This document shows positions 52,238 to 62,535 of a DNA stretch of 64,000 nucleotides, in pieces. Location: positions 336,931 through 400,930 of the forward strand of contig NZ_PJJJ01000037.1 of assembly GCF_002929495.1 (NCBI RefSeq), in the 5' to 3' direction. Made by a program: the position numbers and the translations under genes. The notes beneath the pieces were generated by a model. It was not told the origin of the DNA. It saw only the letters and a list, made by a program, of their open reading frames with translations, and did not search any database. The stretch comes from Cryobacterium sp. Y82 (GTDB lineage: Bacteria > Actinomycetota > Actinomycetes > Actinomycetales > Microbacteriaceae). Position 1 is the first letter of the stretch. Every line of letters starts with the position of its first letter.

Positions 52238-53110
52238 TCACCCCAGGCAAAGCGACACGTTGTCGATCAGCCGGGTTTTGCCGACGCGCGCGGCCACGAG
52301 CAACCGGGCTGGCCCGCGATAATCGTCGTGCACGGTCAGCAGGGTTTCCGGGTGCACGATCACGAGATAGTCCAGTTTAACCAACGGCTGGGCGGCGATG
52401 CGCGCGTGCGCGGCGACGAGGGCGGCGGCCGGGCCGGTCTCTGCCGCTTCCACGGCCGCGGTGAGCCCCGCGAACAGGGTCTGGGCTGCCGTGTGCTGCT
52501 CATGGTCGAGGTAGCGGTTACGACTGGACAGTGCCAGCCCGCCCGGTTCCCGCACGGTCTCGACGACCTCGATGGTGCTGCGCACGTTGAGATCGTCGAC
52601 CATGCGGCGCACGAGAAAAGCCTGCTGGCCGTCTTTCTGGCCGAACACTGCGACATCCGGGGTCACGATTCCCAGCAATTTCGCCACAACGGTGAGCATG
52701 CCGTCGAAGTGCCCTGGTCGCGCGGCGCCCTCGTAGAGTGAGCCGACCAGGCCGGCGGTGACCCGGGTGTCGCTCTCCCCGCCGGGAAACATCTCGCGGG
52801 CATTCGGCGCGAACACGAACGAGACGTTCTCGGCTCCGAGGGCGGCGACGTCAGCGTCGAGCGTTCGCGGGTAGTTGTCAAGGTCTTCACCGGCGCCGAA
52901 CTGCAGCGGGTTGACGAAAATCGACACCACCACGATTCCGCCGAGTGTGTGCGCGCGTCGCACCAGCGCGAGATGGCCGGCGTGCAGGGCGCCCATGGTC
53001 GGCACGAGCACGATGCGCGTATCGCCACCGGTCAGCGCAGCACTGTCGCGGGCCTGCCCCAGACGGTCGTGCAGCTCGGCAATGGTGCTCACTACCTGGA
53101 TGGTGCTCAT
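52238..53110 (-). CDS. panC: pantothenate synthetase
   Basis: A 290-residue ligase joining pantoate and beta-alanine with ATP, in coenzyme A synthesis. It has VPTMGALHAGHLALVRRA (the HxGH region, with Ala in place of the common Glu), VSIFVNPLQFG and AVFGQKDGQQAFLVRRM. It overlaps the preceding DUF2520 gene by 4 bases. panB and panD are not in the window. Confidence 0.95.
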   Translation of the reverse strand: MSTIQVVSTIAELHDRLGQARDSAALTGGDTRIVLVPTMGALHAGHLALVRRAHTLGGIVVVSIFVNPLQFGAGEDLDNYPRTLDADVAALGAENVSFVFAPNAREMFPGGESDTRVTAGLVGSLYEGAARPGHFDGMLTVVAKLLGIVTPDVAVFGQKDGQQAFLVRRMVDDLNVRSTIEVVETVREPGGLALSSRNRYLDHEQHTAAQTLFAGLTAAVEAAETGPAAALVAAHARIAAQPLVKLDYLVIVHPETLLTVHDDYRGPARLLVAARVGKTRLIDNVSLCLG

Positions 53111-53868
53111 TCGATCTCCCGGTCGTCGTCAAGCGGATGCTGCCGCTGCTCTATTTCGTCAAACCCGGTGAGATCCAGCCGTTCGGGGCTCGTGCGTGCG
53201 AGGGCGTTTTCCATCGCGGAACGCAGCAGCGGACCGAGAATAGCCCCCGGATGCTCCAGACCGATCCCGGCGAGCAGGCGCGTGGCCTGCTCGACGATCG
53301 AGGTGGAGAAGGCGGTAGCGATCTGGATGGCTTCGGCATAGCTGGCCCGGTCGGCTTCGGCGACGATGAGCGGTTCGCCGCCCATCTCCACGGCCAACGC
53401 CTGCCCGATCGGCAGCACCGGGCCGGGGGCGGTCACGGCGAAGTAGCTGTCGGCGAGTCGGGCCAGGTCGAGGCTGGTACCGGTGAAAGCCATGGCCGGG
53501 TGGATGGCCAATGGGATAGCGCCGGCGGCCTGCGCTGGCGCTAGCACCGTGGTGCCATAACGAGCGGAGGTGTGCAGCACGAGCTGGCCTGGCTGCCAGG
53601 TGTGTGTTGCCGCGAGCCCTTTGATGAGGTTGTCCAGCTGGGCGTCGGGCACCGCGATAATGACCAGCTCGCTGCGTTCGACGACCTCGGGCACCGTCAG
53701 AACCGGCACGAGTGGCAAAATGGCTTCCGCCCGATCAAGGCTGGCCTGCGAGATCGCGGAGATGCCGACGATCGCGTGGCCTGCACCCGCAAGCGCGGCG
53801 CCGAGGATGGGGCCGACGTGACCGGCCCCGATAATACCGACGCCGAGGCGTCCCGGTTTGGCGTTCAT
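53107..53868 (-). CDS. DUF2520/Rossmann-fold NAD(P)-binding protein
   Basis: A 253-residue protein with an N-terminal nucleotide-binding fold (GVGIIGAGHVGPILGAALAG) and a C-terminal helical DUF2520-type domain with the HPAMAFTG motif of the family. Proteins of this type lie next to panC in many bacteria and are suspected ketopantoate reductase-like enzymes (panE replacements), which is inference. It starts inside the stop of the PH-domain gene (ATGA overlap). Confidence 0.82.
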   Translation of the reverse strand: MNAKPGRLGVGIIGAGHVGPILGAALAGAGHAIVGISAISQASLDRAEAILPLVPVLTVPEVVERSELVIIAVPDAQLDNLIKGLAATHTWQPGQLVLHTSARYGTTVLAPAQAAGAIPLAIHPAMAFTGTSLDLARLADSYFAVTAPGPVLPIGQALAVEMGGEPLIVAEADRASYAEAIQIATAFSTSIVEQATRLLAGIGLEHPGAILGPLLRSAMENALARTSPERLDLTGFDEIEQRQHPLDDDREIE

Positions 53869-55499
53869 TGCGTTGCTTCCTGGGTTGGTGGGGTGGTGCG
53901 GCTCCACTGGTGGCTGGTGTCGGCGAGCGCCGACCGTACTGCCCCGGTGGACATCCACTCGAACAGCACGAGAGCTTCGTCGACGTCGATGACGCTGAGT
54001 GAGGCGGTGACCGGTCCAGCGACCGTGTGCAGGGCGGCCGACGCGAGGCGCAGGCGACGGCGAATCGCGCCCTGGCTGATGCGCACCCCTTGCATTCGGG
54101 CCAGGGGCACCAGAATCAGGTCACGAGAGAGTACGCCGCGCCGAATCAGGGCGACGCTGCCCGAGACCGCCCAGCCGGTGCGCCACCAGGAGAACGGGCG
54201 CAGCCAGACGGCGCGGGCGGGCGCGTTGCTGTAGAAATCGGCGATGCCGGCGTCACGCTTGCGGCCGCCGAGCATGCCGTTTTCGATCAGGGCACGATGG
54301 GTGACCGTGTCAAAGTCGGGCAGCGCCAGTTGCAATACCTTTTCCACGTCGGCGAGGGTGCCGACCGGCAGTAGTGTCGTTCCCGTCACCGGGGTCGAGC
54401 TGCGACCGGAGGTCTGCCCGGCCGTGTTGATGCTGATCTGCCACCAGCCGAACCGACGCCAGAGAATAGGCTGCGACACCTCGATAGCGTGGATCCGCCC
54501 CGGAGGCAGGGTCTGGCTGCTGGTCGAGAGCAGACCATAGCCGACCCGTACGCCATCAGGGGTGCCCGCAATGCTGAATCGCAGCGTCTTGGTGATACGG
54601 GAGAAATAGTAACCGACACTGCCGATGAGGCCGGGCAAAACGGCCACGAGCACCCAGCCGCTGCTTCCGGCGATGACGCTGATAAGGAGGCCGACGCCGG
54701 CCAACAGGAGAAAAACGGTGAAGCCGCTGAGTACGACCGACCCGATCAGGCGCCGCAAGGGAATACGCACCACCGACTGCGGCGGCGCGGCATCCGGATC
54801 AAGTTCCGGTGCCCGAAATTCGTTGAATCGCGCGGTCGCGAAGTCGCCGAGGGCGGAATGAGCAGTGGGCGCTCCGTCTACGGCGGGCGCTGAGGCGACC
54901 GGCGCATCGGGTGCTGCGGCAGGCTGCTTGGCTTGCCGCAGGCCGGAGGCCAGATGCAGGATGTCGCGGCGCAGGTCATCGGCAAGTTTCGAGCCGAGGT
55001 AGGCGAGCTCCACGTTACCGTCCTGCCCCGCGACGGTGATTTGCAGCCGGGCAGCGCCAAACAGACGCGGAATCAGCGGCCGGGTCAGGTCAACGCCCTG
55101 CACTCGGTCGAGGCGGGCTTTGCGGTTACTGCGAAAAACAAGGCCGCTGCGCACTTCAACGATCTCTCCGGTCACGCGAAAGGTGTGCATGCGCCAGGAC
55201 AGGTAGAAGACCACGAGAATGACCACCAACACGCCACCGATGATGAGCAAAGCCCAGCCGGTTGCTCCGCGCTCGTAGATGGCGTCGATCGGATCGCCGC
55301 CGTAATTCTCTTCGCCGATGAACAGGTCGATGAGGCGTTCACGCAGGTTGGCGATGATGAAACCGATGATGGCCACCATGAAAATACCGCCGCGCAGCAG
55401 CGGTGTCGCCGGGTGCAGTCGGTGCCATTCACCGTCGGTGAGGTCGGTGCGCGATGCGGTGAGGGGCGGCCGTGCGCGAGCAACCGGCTCCTCGTTCAC
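53865..55499 (-). CDS. bacterial PH domain membrane protein (YdbT-like)
   Basis: A 544-residue protein with two pairs of membrane helices and two to three bPH2 (DUF304) domains. Motifs are FRVTGEIVEVRSGLVFRSNR, RLDRVQGVDLTRPLIPRLFG in the first and VSQPILWRRFGWWQISINT in the second, with SRDLILVPLARMQGVRISQG near the end. YdbS/YdbT-type pairs are common in Gram-positive bacteria; their role is not established. GTG start overlaps the previous gene. Confidence 0.85.
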   Translation of the reverse strand: MNEEPVARARPPLTASRTDLTDGEWHRLHPATPLLRGGIFMVAIIGFIIANLRERLIDLFIGEENYGGDPIDAIYERGATGWALLIIGGVLVVILVVFYLSWRMHTFRVTGEIVEVRSGLVFRSNRKARLDRVQGVDLTRPLIPRLFGAARLQITVAGQDGNVELAYLGSKLADDLRRDILHLASGLRQAKQPAAAPDAPVASAPAVDGAPTAHSALGDFATARFNEFRAPELDPDAAPPQSVVRIPLRRLIGSVVLSGFTVFLLLAGVGLLISVIAGSSGWVLVAVLPGLIGSVGYYFSRITKTLRFSIAGTPDGVRVGYGLLSTSSQTLPPGRIHAIEVSQPILWRRFGWWQISINTAGQTSGRSSTPVTGTTLLPVGTLADVEKVLQLALPDFDTVTHRALIENGMLGGRKRDAGIADFYSNAPARAVWLRPFSWWRTGWAVSGSVALIRRGVLSRDLILVPLARMQGVRISQGAIRRRLRLASAALHTVAGPVTASLSVIDVDEALVLFEWMSTGAVRSALADTSHQWSRTTPPTQEATQ

Positions 55500-56041
55500 A
55501 GCCCCGCCCGGCGGCTCTCGGCCAGCTCCACCAACCGGTCGCGCAGGCTCTCGGCATCGGCCTCGGCCAGCCCGGGAATAGAGACGACGGCACTCGCAGC
55601 GGCAGTCACAAACTTGAGATCAGCCAAACCGAGCCAGCGGGCGACCGGGCCGCGAGTGATATCGATGAGTTGCATGCGCCCGTAGGGCACCGCCACGAAG
55701 CGTTGAAAAAGGATGCCCCGGCGAAAGAGCAGGTCATCCGTGCGCAGCACGTAGCCGATGGCGCGCACCCGGCGCGGCTCAAACACGAGGTTGATGATTG
55801 ACAGGGCGAGGACCACGATTCCGACCCACAACGCCCAGGTCTGGTCGAGCAGGAGCCACAGCAGGGCTGCTCCGCCGCAGACCACGACGGCGTTGACGAT
55901 GGTGCCGACGATCTCGACCACCACGTACTTCGGGGAAACGCGCTTCCATTCGCCGGTCTCGACCAGTTCGAGCCGATTGGACGGTTCAGGTGCCGGTTTA
56001 GGCTGCTGCCCGGCGGAGGGATTGGGTTCGCGATCAGGCAC
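55496..56041 (-). CDS. bacterial PH domain membrane protein (YdbS-like)
   Basis: A 181-residue protein with two membrane helices (about residues 45-65 and 70-90) and one bPH2 domain (RAIGYVLRTDDLLFRRGILF, VPYGRMQLIDITRGPVARWLG). It pairs with the YdbT-like gene downstream, which it overlaps by 4 bases. Start overlaps the end of the DUF3180 gene. Confidence 0.85.
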   Translation of the reverse strand: MPDREPNPSAGQQPKPAPEPSNRLELVETGEWKRVSPKYVVVEIVGTIVNAVVVCGGAALLWLLLDQTWALWVGIVVLALSIINLVFEPRRVRAIGYVLRTDDLLFRRGILFQRFVAVPYGRMQLIDITRGPVARWLGLADLKFVTAAASAVVSIPGLAEADAESLRDRLVELAESRRAGL

Positions 56042-56504
56042 GGGTACCTCCCGAGTCGTCGGTTTCGTCGTCGGGAGGGAGGGTGCAGAAGTGTTCGGCG
56101 ACCAGGCCGGCCGTGAGCATCAGGGCCGCCCCAATGGCCGTGCCGATCGTGAGCCACAGGGACGTGACCGCGGGAACCACCGATCGGGTGAGGATGTACA
56201 GCACGATGCCGAGAGCAGCGCCAAAAAGCAGCGACGCCGACAGTGAGGTCGCCTTCGATAGCACAGCGACCCGCATGGCCCAGAACGGGTCGATGCGGCG
56301 CAGCGCCTTACGATGACTGCCCTGGCGCACCTGCCACGCCAGGCTGACGATCACGATGCCCAGCAGGATCAGAGTGACCGGCAGGGTCACCGGCGGGACA
56401 ACGATCGGTGCCCCGGAGGCCGCGAAGGCGATCTCGACGAGAAAGCCGACGACGAGACCGCTGAGCAGAACGGCGAGCAGCCCGGTCGCCTGTGAGCGCT
56501 TCAT
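56034..56504 (-). CDS. DUF3180 membrane protein
   Basis: A 156-residue protein with four membrane segments (roughly 8-30, 35-55, 80-100 and 112-135). DUF3180 proteins are found in actinobacteria next to folK, exactly as here. Function unknown. It overlaps folK by 4 bases and the next gene by 8. Confidence 0.82.
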   Translation of the reverse strand: MKRSQATGLLAVLLSGLVVGFLVEIAFAASGAPIVVPPVTLPVTLILLGIVIVSLAWQVRQGSHRKALRRIDPFWAMRVAVLSKATSLSASLLFGAALGIVLYILTRSVVPAVTSLWLTIGTAIGAALMLTAGLVAEHFCTLPPDDETDDSGGTRA

Positions 56505-57040
56505 TGCCGTGGTTCCAGCGTCGGTGCGCCGAATGCGGTATCCGCTGCTCGGCGCACCGCGTTGCCGGTTGCGGCCAGAAGGTCACGCACTAGCCCGCGG
56601 CCGGGGATGGCCGCCGCTGGGTCGAGATCGAGCCAGGGTGCCAGTACGAAGTCGCGTTCCGCTGCCCGCGGATGCGGCAGGGTCAGGCGGTCATCGTCGA
56701 TGCTCCGCTGTCCGAACACGATGAGGTCGATGTCGAGGGTGCGGTCGCCCCAGCGTTCGGCGCGCACCCGGCCGTGCCCCGCCTCGATGGCGTTGACGGC
56801 GTCGAGGAGGTCGTACGGGTCGCCACTGTAGTCGATGGTGAGCACCGCGTTGAGGTACTGCGGAGCGTTCTCGTCGGCGCCGTCGAGTTTCACGGCGGTA
56901 GATTCATAGACGGGCGAAACGGCAACCAGCGTGAGACCGGCCAGGTCGGCGAGATCGTGCACGGCGCCGGCCAGCGTGGCCGTCCGGTCACCGAGATTGC
57001 TGCCGAGGGCGAGTACGACGCGTTCGCTGCGATCGGTCAT
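56501..57040 (-). CDS. folK: 7,8-dihydro-6-hydroxymethylpterin pyrophosphokinase
   Basis: A 179-residue enzyme that pyrophosphorylates hydroxymethyl-dihydropterin in folate synthesis. Visible motifs are VLALGSNLGDR, RWGDRTLDIDLIVFG and LPHPRAAERDFVLAPW. It lies between folB and the DUF3180 gene, with 4-base overlaps on both sides. Confidence 0.95.
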   Translation of the reverse strand: MTDRSERVVLALGSNLGDRTATLAGAVHDLADLAGLTLVAVSPVYESTAVKLDGADENAPQYLNAVLTIDYSGDPYDLLDAVNAIEAGHGRVRAERWGDRTLDIDLIVFGQRSIDDDRLTLPHPRAAERDFVLAPWLDLDPAAAIPGRGLVRDLLAATGNAVRRAADTAFGAPTLEPRQ

Positions 57041-57399
57041 GGCCGCGACCGGGTGATCTGCACGGCGACGTCGGTGAATGGAACTGAAATGGGAGCCTGT
57101 GGTTTGTGCACCGTGACCTGCACGCGCAGCGCCGGCGGGTGGGCCAATACGACCTTCGCGATGCGTTCGGCAACGGTTTCGATGAGATCGACCGGGTTGT
57201 GCGCAGCCGCTCGAGTGACCTCCTCGGCGAGGACGCCATAGTGGATGGTCTGGGTGACGTCATCGCTCGCGGTCGCCTGGAGCAGATCGAGCCAGACGGT
57301 CACGTCGATGACGAAGTCCTGACCGTTTTCTTTCTCGAAGTCGTAAACGCCGTGGTGGGCGTTCACCCGCAGGCCGGTGAGGGTGATCGAATCAGTCAT
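57037..57399 (-). CDS. folB: dihydroneopterin aldolase
   Basis: A 120-residue FolB that cleaves dihydroneopterin. It has LTGLRVNAHHGVYDFEKENG, IHYGVLAEEV and LIETVAERIA. The ATG at 57399 gives the usual length and overlaps the folP end by 8 bases; longer readings have no homology. Confidence 0.93.
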   Translation of the reverse strand: MTDSITLTGLRVNAHHGVYDFEKENGQDFVIDVTVWLDLLQATASDDVTQTIHYGVLAEEVTRAAAHNPVDLIETVAERIAKVVLAHPPALRVQVTVHKPQAPISVPFTDVAVQITRSRP

Positions 57400-58249
57400 G
57401 GGTCCATTGTGACGGACGCGAAGCGGCGCCCGGCACCTGCCCGGTACTCGGGGGCGTCGATTGGCGCACGCTGGCGAGCACGTTGAGGGCGGTGCGCGTC
57501 GCGGCCACGTCGTGCACGCGTACTGCCCAGGCTCCGGCCTGGGCTGCCAGCACGCTGACCACCGCCGTTGGCAGGTCACGATCCAGCACGGGCGCGTCGA
57601 CCGGCAGCACGCCGGCGAGGAAGCGTTTGCGTGATGCCCCGACCATGACCGGGAGGCCGAGTTCGGCGAAGGCGTCCAGCCGGTTGATGAGCTGCCAGTT
57701 GTGTTCGGCCCTCTTGGAAAACCCGAGACCGGGGTCGAGCACGATGTGCTCCCAAGCCACGCCAGCGGCGGTCAGGGCGTCGACGCGGGCGCGCAGTTCG
57801 GCGATGACGTCGGTGACGACGTCGCCGTAGTCGGAACGAGCGTCCATCTGCTGGGCATGAGCGCGCCAGTGCATGGCCACATAGGTCAGGCCGGTATCGG
57901 CGGCGACGGCGGCCATGCCGGGGTCCGCGAGCCCGCCTGACACATCGTTGATGATGCTCGCGCCCGCTTTCGCGGCGGCGAGGGCCGTCGCGGCATTGAG
58001 CGTGTCGATACTCAGGCGCAGCCCGTGACTGGCGAGCTCGGTGACCACCGGAAGGATTCGGCGCTGCTCGTGTTCCGGCGCGACGCGCGTGGCACCAGGC
58101 CGCGTGGACTCGCCGCCCACATCGATCAGGTCGGCGCCCTGGGCGTGCAGCAGCAGTCCATGCTCGATGGCGGCATCCGTCGACGCCCACTGGCCGCCAT
58201 CGCTGAAGGAGTCGGGGGTGACATTGAGCACACCCATGATGAGCGTCAC
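57392..58249 (-). CDS. folP: dihydropteroate synthase
   Basis: A 285-residue enzyme joining p-aminobenzoate to the pterin. The signature motifs MGVLNVTPDSFSDGG at the start and DVGGESTRPGA near residue 42 are intact, as are the DPGLGFSK loop and GASRKRF. Target of sulfonamides. Overlaps folE by 4 bases. Confidence 0.96.
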   Translation of the reverse strand: MTLIMGVLNVTPDSFSDGGQWASTDAAIEHGLLLHAQGADLIDVGGESTRPGATRVAPEHEQRRILPVVTELASHGLRLSIDTLNAATALAAAKAGASIINDVSGGLADPGMAAVAADTGLTYVAMHWRAHAQQMDARSDYGDVVTDVIAELRARVDALTAAGVAWEHIVLDPGLGFSKRAEHNWQLINRLDAFAELGLPVMVGASRKRFLAGVLPVDAPVLDRDLPTAVVSVLAAQAGAWAVRVHDVAATRTALNVLASVRQSTPPSTGQVPGAASRPSQWTHD

Positions 58250-58815
58250 CCGCCAGCCGAAATCAGCGCAATGATTTCGGCACGGGTCGTCGGTTCCGTC
58301 AGGGCACCGCGGGACGCCATGGTCACGGTAGAACTCGCGGTCTGGCGCGGGCCGCGGGTGCCGACGCAGCCGTGCACGGCGTCGAGCACGACGAGCACAC
58401 CGAGCGGGTCGAGCCCCTCCTGCAGTGCGTCAGCGATCTCCTCGGTGAGACGTTCCTGCAGCTGTGGCCGGGCGGCGATGGTCTCCACCACGGCGGGCAG
58501 CCGTCCGAGGCCGACGACGCGATCCCGTGGCAGGTACGCGACGTGGGCGGTGCCAAGAAACGGCAGCAGGTGGTGTTCACAGATCGAGCGAAAGGCGATA
58601 TCGCGCAGCAGCACAAGTTCGCCGGTACGGCCTTCGACCGGGACGAAATCCTGGAGCAGGTCTTGCGGGTCTTGGTCGAGCCCCGCGAAAAACTCGCCGT
58701 AGGCATCCGCTACCCGTCGTGGGGTGCTTTGCAGGCCGGCGCGATCGGGGTCCTCACCGATTGCGGCGAGAATCTCCGAAACGGCCGCCCGGATTCGCGC
58801 CCTGTCCACTGCCAC
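58246..58815 (-). CDS. folE: GTP cyclohydrolase I
   Basis: A 189-residue enzyme that opens folate synthesis by converting GTP to dihydroneopterin triphosphate. The zinc ligands are in SICEHHLLPF and HGCVGTRG; RDRVVGLGRLP and QLQERLTEEIA are typical. It begins 6 bases after ftsH. Confidence 0.96.
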   Translation of the reverse strand: MAVDRARIRAAVSEILAAIGEDPDRAGLQSTPRRVADAYGEFFAGLDQDPQDLLQDFVPVEGRTGELVLLRDIAFRSICEHHLLPFLGTAHVAYLPRDRVVGLGRLPAVVETIAARPQLQERLTEEIADALQEGLDPLGVLVVLDAVHGCVGTRGPRQTASSTVTMASRGALTEPTTRAEIIALISAGG

Positions 58816-58821
58816 GAGCGC

Positions 58822-60831
58822 CTAGGCGGTCGCGGGACGTGGATTGCGGGCCGGCGCGCGTTTTGGTTTGGTGTGGATTGCGTCGCCGCTGGAGATGCCA
58901 CCGTCAACGGCGTCGCCATCGATGGGGGCTTTCGGGGCGGGCATTGCAATAGGCGGCACGTCCGAGACGGGGCGTTTGTCGCTGGAAAGCCACTGCGGGC
59001 GCGCCGGCAGCTGCTCGACGTTGGCGAAGATCGCGGCGAGGGCGGTCTGGTCGAGTGTTTCGTGCTCGAGCAGGGCCGTGGCGAGCTCGTCAAGAATCAC
59101 GCGGTTCTTGATGAGTACCTCGTAAGCCTCGTCGTGGGCGTCTTCGAGCAGTTGGCGCACCTCGCGGTCGACGCTCTCGGCGACCCGCTCGGAGTAGTCG
59201 CGTTGGTGACCCATGTCGCGGCCGAGAAAGACCTCGCCAGAGCCTTGGCCGAGCTTGAGTGGACCGACGACACTGCTCATGCCGAACTCGGTCACCATCT
59301 TGCGGGCGGTGGCCGTGGCTTTTTCGATGTCGTTGGAGGCACCACTGGTCGGGTCATGAAAGATGATCTCTTCGGCGACACGGCCGCCCATGGCATAGGC
59401 GAGCTGGTCGAGCAGCTCGTTACGCGTGACCGAATAACGGTCTTCGAGCGGCATGACCATCGTGTAACCAAGGGCCCGGCCGCGCGGAAGAATGGTGATC
59501 TTGGTGACCGGGTCGGTGAAGTTCATCGCGGTGGCCACGAGTGCGTGACCGCCCTCGTGGTACGCGGTGATGAGCTTTTCCTTGTCGCGCATGACCCGCG
59601 TGCGGCGCTGCGGTCCAGCCATAACCCGATCAACGGCCTCGTCGAGAGCACGGTTGTCGATGAGCTGGGCGTTGGACCGAGCAGTGAGCAGCGCGGCTTC
59701 GTTGAGTACGTTGGCGAGGTCGGCTCCGGTGAAGCCGGGCGTCTTGCGGGCGAGCACTTCGAGGTCGACGCCCTCGGCCATGGGCTTGCCCTTGGAGTGC
59801 ACTTCGAGGATGCGCTTGCGGCCGAGCATGTCGGGTGCGTCGACACCGATCTGGCGGTCGAACCGGCCCGGGCGCAGCAGCGCAGGGTCGAGGATATCGG
59901 GGCGGTTGGTGGCGGCGATGAGAATGACGTTGGCCTTTACGTCGAAGCCGTCCATCTCGACCAACAGCTGATTGAGGGTCTGCTCGCGTTCGTCGTGTCC
60001 GCCGCCCATGCCGGCGCCACGGTGCCGGCCAACGGCGTCAATCTCATCGATGAAGATAATGGCGGGCGCGTTTTCCTTGGCCTGGCTGAACAGGTCGCGC
60101 ACCCGGCTGGCGCCGACACCGACGAACATTTCGACGAAGTCCGAGCCGCTGATGGCGTAGAACGGCACGTTGGCCTCGCCGGCCACCGCGCGGGCAAGCA
60201 AGGTTTTACCGGTTCCGGGAGGGCCGTAGAGCAGCACACCCTTCGGAATGCGCGCGCCGACCGCCTGAAACTTGGCGGGCTCCTTGAGAAAGTCTTTGAT
60301 CTCTTCGAGCTCTTCGATGGCTTCGTCGGCACCGGCGACATCGGCGAAGGTGACCTGCGGGCTTTCCTTGGAGACGAGCTTGGCCTTGGACTTGCCGAAC
60401 TTCATTACCTTGCTGCCACCACCCTGCATCGAGATCATGAGCCAGAAGAAGGCACCGATCAGCAGTACGGGCAGCAGAAAGCTGAGCACTCCCAGAACCC
60501 AGTTGGGCTGCGGCACCTCGTCGGTGAAGCCGTCCTTCGGGTTCGCCGCAGTGACGGCGGTGATGATCTCTTCGCCGCGCGGGGCGACGTAATAGAACTG
60601 AACCTGTGTTCCGAGGTCGCCGCTGGCCTTGGTCAGCGTGAGGTCGACGCGCTGTTCGCCGTCGACGATCGTGGCCTCGGCGACGTTGCCCGACTTGAGG
60701 TAACCGAGGCCTTCCTGCGTACTAACCTCACGGAATCCGCTCATGGTGATGAGGCTTGACCCCACCCAGACGGCGATGACGGCGAGCACGATGTAGAGAA
60801 TCGGGCCGCGGAGTAGCTTCTTGACGTTCAT
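58822..60831 (-). CDS. ftsH: ATP-dependent zinc metalloprotease FtsH
   Basis: A 669-residue membrane protease. Two N-terminal membrane helices frame an outer domain (about residues 8-28 and 110-128). The AAA domain has [16 protein letters not shown] near 205, [11 protein letters not shown] and the second-region arginines, and the protease motif HEGGH is near 425. FtsH degrades misfolded membrane proteins. The C-terminal tail is Pro/Ala-rich. Confidence 0.97.
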   Translation of the reverse strand: MNVKKLLRGPILYIVLAVIAVWVGSSLITMSGFREVSTQEGLGYLKSGNVAEATIVDGEQRVDLTLTKASGDLGTQVQFYYVAPRGEEIITAVTAANPKDGFTDEVPQPNWVLGVLSFLLPVLLIGAFFWLMISMQGGGSKVMKFGKSKAKLVSKESPQVTFADVAGADEAIEELEEIKDFLKEPAKFQAVGARIPKGVLLYGPPGTGKTLLARAVAGEANVPFYAISGSDFVEMFVGVGASRVRDLFSQAKENAPAIIFIDEIDAVGRHRGAGMGGGHDEREQTLNQLLVEMDGFDVKANVILIAATNRPDILDPALLRPGRFDRQIGVDAPDMLGRKRILEVHSKGKPMAEGVDLEVLARKTPGFTGADLANVLNEAALLTARSNAQLIDNRALDEAVDRVMAGPQRRTRVMRDKEKLITAYHEGGHALVATAMNFTDPVTKITILPRGRALGYTMVMPLEDRYSVTRNELLDQLAYAMGGRVAEEIIFHDPTSGASNDIEKATATARKMVTEFGMSSVVGPLKLGQGSGEVFLGRDMGHQRDYSERVAESVDREVRQLLEDAHDEAYEVLIKNRVILDELATALLEHETLDQTALAAIFANVEQLPARPQWLSSDKRPVSDVPPIAMPAPKAPIDGDAVDGGISSGDAIHTKPKRAPARNPRPATA

Positions 60832-60915
60832 GGTGACCTCAGGCTAGCGCTCGATTACAGGGGAAAGCCGTGTGTTCGCTTAAAGGGAAACTCCGACGTG
60901 GTGCGCCGGCCGTGA

Positions 60916-61488
60916 TTAGAGCGCGGGCGCGGCGACGGTGGAGTAAACGTGCGGGGCGAGAATACCCACCGAACGCAGGTTGCGGTACTTCTCGCCGTAG
61001 TCGAGACCGTACCCGACCACAAACTTGTTCGGAATGTTAAAACCGACGTATTTCACGTCGATATCGACGCGCGCGGCATCCGGCTTGCGCAGCAGCGCGC
61101 AGATCTCAATGGATGCCGGACCGCGAGTTTTCAGGTTCGCCAACAGCCACGACAGGGTCAGACCACTGTCGATGATGTCCTCGACGATGAGCACGTTACG
61201 ACCGGAGAGGTCGGTGTCGAGGTCCTTCAGAATGCGCACGACGCCGCTGGACTGCGTGCCGGAGCCGTAGGAACTGACCGCCATCCAGTCCATGGTCACC
61301 GGGTGATGAAGCTCACGGGCCAGATCGGCCATGACCATGACCGCACCCTTGAGCACTCCGACCAGCAGCAGGTCGGTGCCGGCGTAGTCGACTTCGATCT
61401 GGCGTGACATTTCGGCCAGGCGAGCCCGAATCTGCTCCTCGCTGATCAGGATCTCGGTGAGGTCGCCGTCAATGTCGCGAGGTTCCAT
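60916..61488 (-). CDS. hpt: hypoxanthine phosphoribosyltransferase
   Basis: A 190-residue purine salvage enzyme that makes IMP (and GMP) with PRPP. The PRPP loop reads [18 protein letters not shown], with [16 protein letters not shown] and [19 protein letters not shown]. Gene order tilS-hpt-ftsH is conserved in Gram-positive bacteria. Confidence 0.96.
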   Translation of the reverse strand: MEPRDIDGDLTEILISEEQIRARLAEMSRQIEVDYAGTDLLLVGVLKGAVMVMADLARELHHPVTMDWMAVSSYGSGTQSSGVVRILKDLDTDLSGRNVLIVEDIIDSGLTLSWLLANLKTRGPASIEICALLRKPDAARVDIDVKYVGFNIPNKFVVGYGLDYGEKYRNLRSVGILAPHVYSTVAAPAL

Positions 61489-61510
61489 GTGGAAAAAACA
61501 TTCCTTTGTG

Positions 61511-62491
61511 TTAGATGAGTCCAGTGGCGGAAAAAACTAAAATTCCACCCTGCCGTACAACTCTAATACCTGGCAGGCTGAGCGCCCCCTGTCCGTGCCA
61601 CTGCGTCACGAGCGCCGCCACGGCCAGGGTCTGCACTCGATTCAGCCACACCCCGCACATTGCCTCGACTCCGAACCGAATCACTCTCTGCCGTACCGCC
61701 GCCGGCACCGACGCCAGCACGGTTGTCGCAATCCTGCCGTTGGCAAAATGTTCCTGCAGCATCGTGCGCGCCAGTTCGTCGAGGGCGTCTGAGTCTTCCC
61801 GCAGCGCATCAGCAGTTCGGGCAAGCGCCACCCCGACGCCAGGGCCGAGCTCCTTCTCGAGCAACGGCAGCACCGTCTCGCGCGCCCGCACCCGCGCGTA
61901 GCGCGGGTCGAAATTCTGCGGATCGCTCCACGGCTCGAGGCCCGCATCGACGCAGAATTGGCGGGTTTGGGCCCGACGAATGCCGAGCAACGGTCGCAGA
62001 AGCGGTCCGGTATGCGTAGCCATGCCCCGCAGGCTGGTCGGTCCGGAACCACGGGCGAGCCCGAGCAGCACGGTTTCGGCCTGATCGTCGAGGGTGTGGC
62101 CGAGCAGCACACTGCTCGCCCCGGTGAGTTCGAGAGCCATATCGAAAGCCGCGTAGCGAGCGGTGCGGGCGGCCGCCTCCGGGCCCGTGCCGTCGCTGTC
62201 GACCGTGACGCTCAATACCAGCACCGGGTCGAGGCCCAGCTGTCGGGCGGCCGCGGCGGCCCGCGCCGCGACATTCGCTGACCCGGTTTGCAGATTGTGA
62301 TCCACGATGACCGCTCCGGCACGGATGCCCGCCCGCCCGGCTTCAAAAGCGGTCGCAGCGGCCAGCGCGAGCGAATCGGCGCCGCCGCTCAGGCCGACCA
62401 GAACGAGCCCCTCCGACGGCAGCAGCTCGCGCACGGCCCGGCGAATATCGGCCAGGGCCGGGGTCAGGCGCAGGCGGTGGACAGATTCCAT
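61511..62491 (-). CDS. tilS: tRNA(Ile)-lysidine synthase
   Basis: A 326-residue enzyme that modifies C34 of tRNA-Ile(CAU) to lysidine. The PP-loop SGGADSLAL is near residue 35, and [19 protein letters not shown] follows. It is shorter than the E. coli protein because the C-terminal domain is reduced, as usual in actinobacteria. Divergent from ppa across a 44-base gap. Confidence 0.94.
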   Translation of the reverse strand: MESVHRLRLTPALADIRRAVRELLPSEGLVLVGLSGGADSLALAAATAFEAGRAGIRAGAVIVDHNLQTGSANVAARAAAAARQLGLDPVLVLSVTVDSDGTGPEAAARTARYAAFDMALELTGASSVLLGHTLDDQAETVLLGLARGSGPTSLRGMATHTGPLLRPLLGIRRAQTRQFCVDAGLEPWSDPQNFDPRYARVRARETVLPLLEKELGPGVGVALARTADALREDSDALDELARTMLQEHFANGRIATTVLASVPAAVRQRVIRFGVEAMCGVWLNRVQTLAVAALVTQWHGQGALSLPGIRVVRQGGILVFSATGLI

Positions 62492-62535
62492 CCAGTAACG
62501 TTAGCGGCAGACTTTGATCAAGGGAGAAACCAGCC

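Noticed and set aside
58372-60759. A 795-codon open frame antisense to ftsH and folE
   Set aside because: It is the mirror of strongly conserved ftsH and folE sequence; high GC leaves the opposite strand without stops. It has no recognisable motif or ribosome site.
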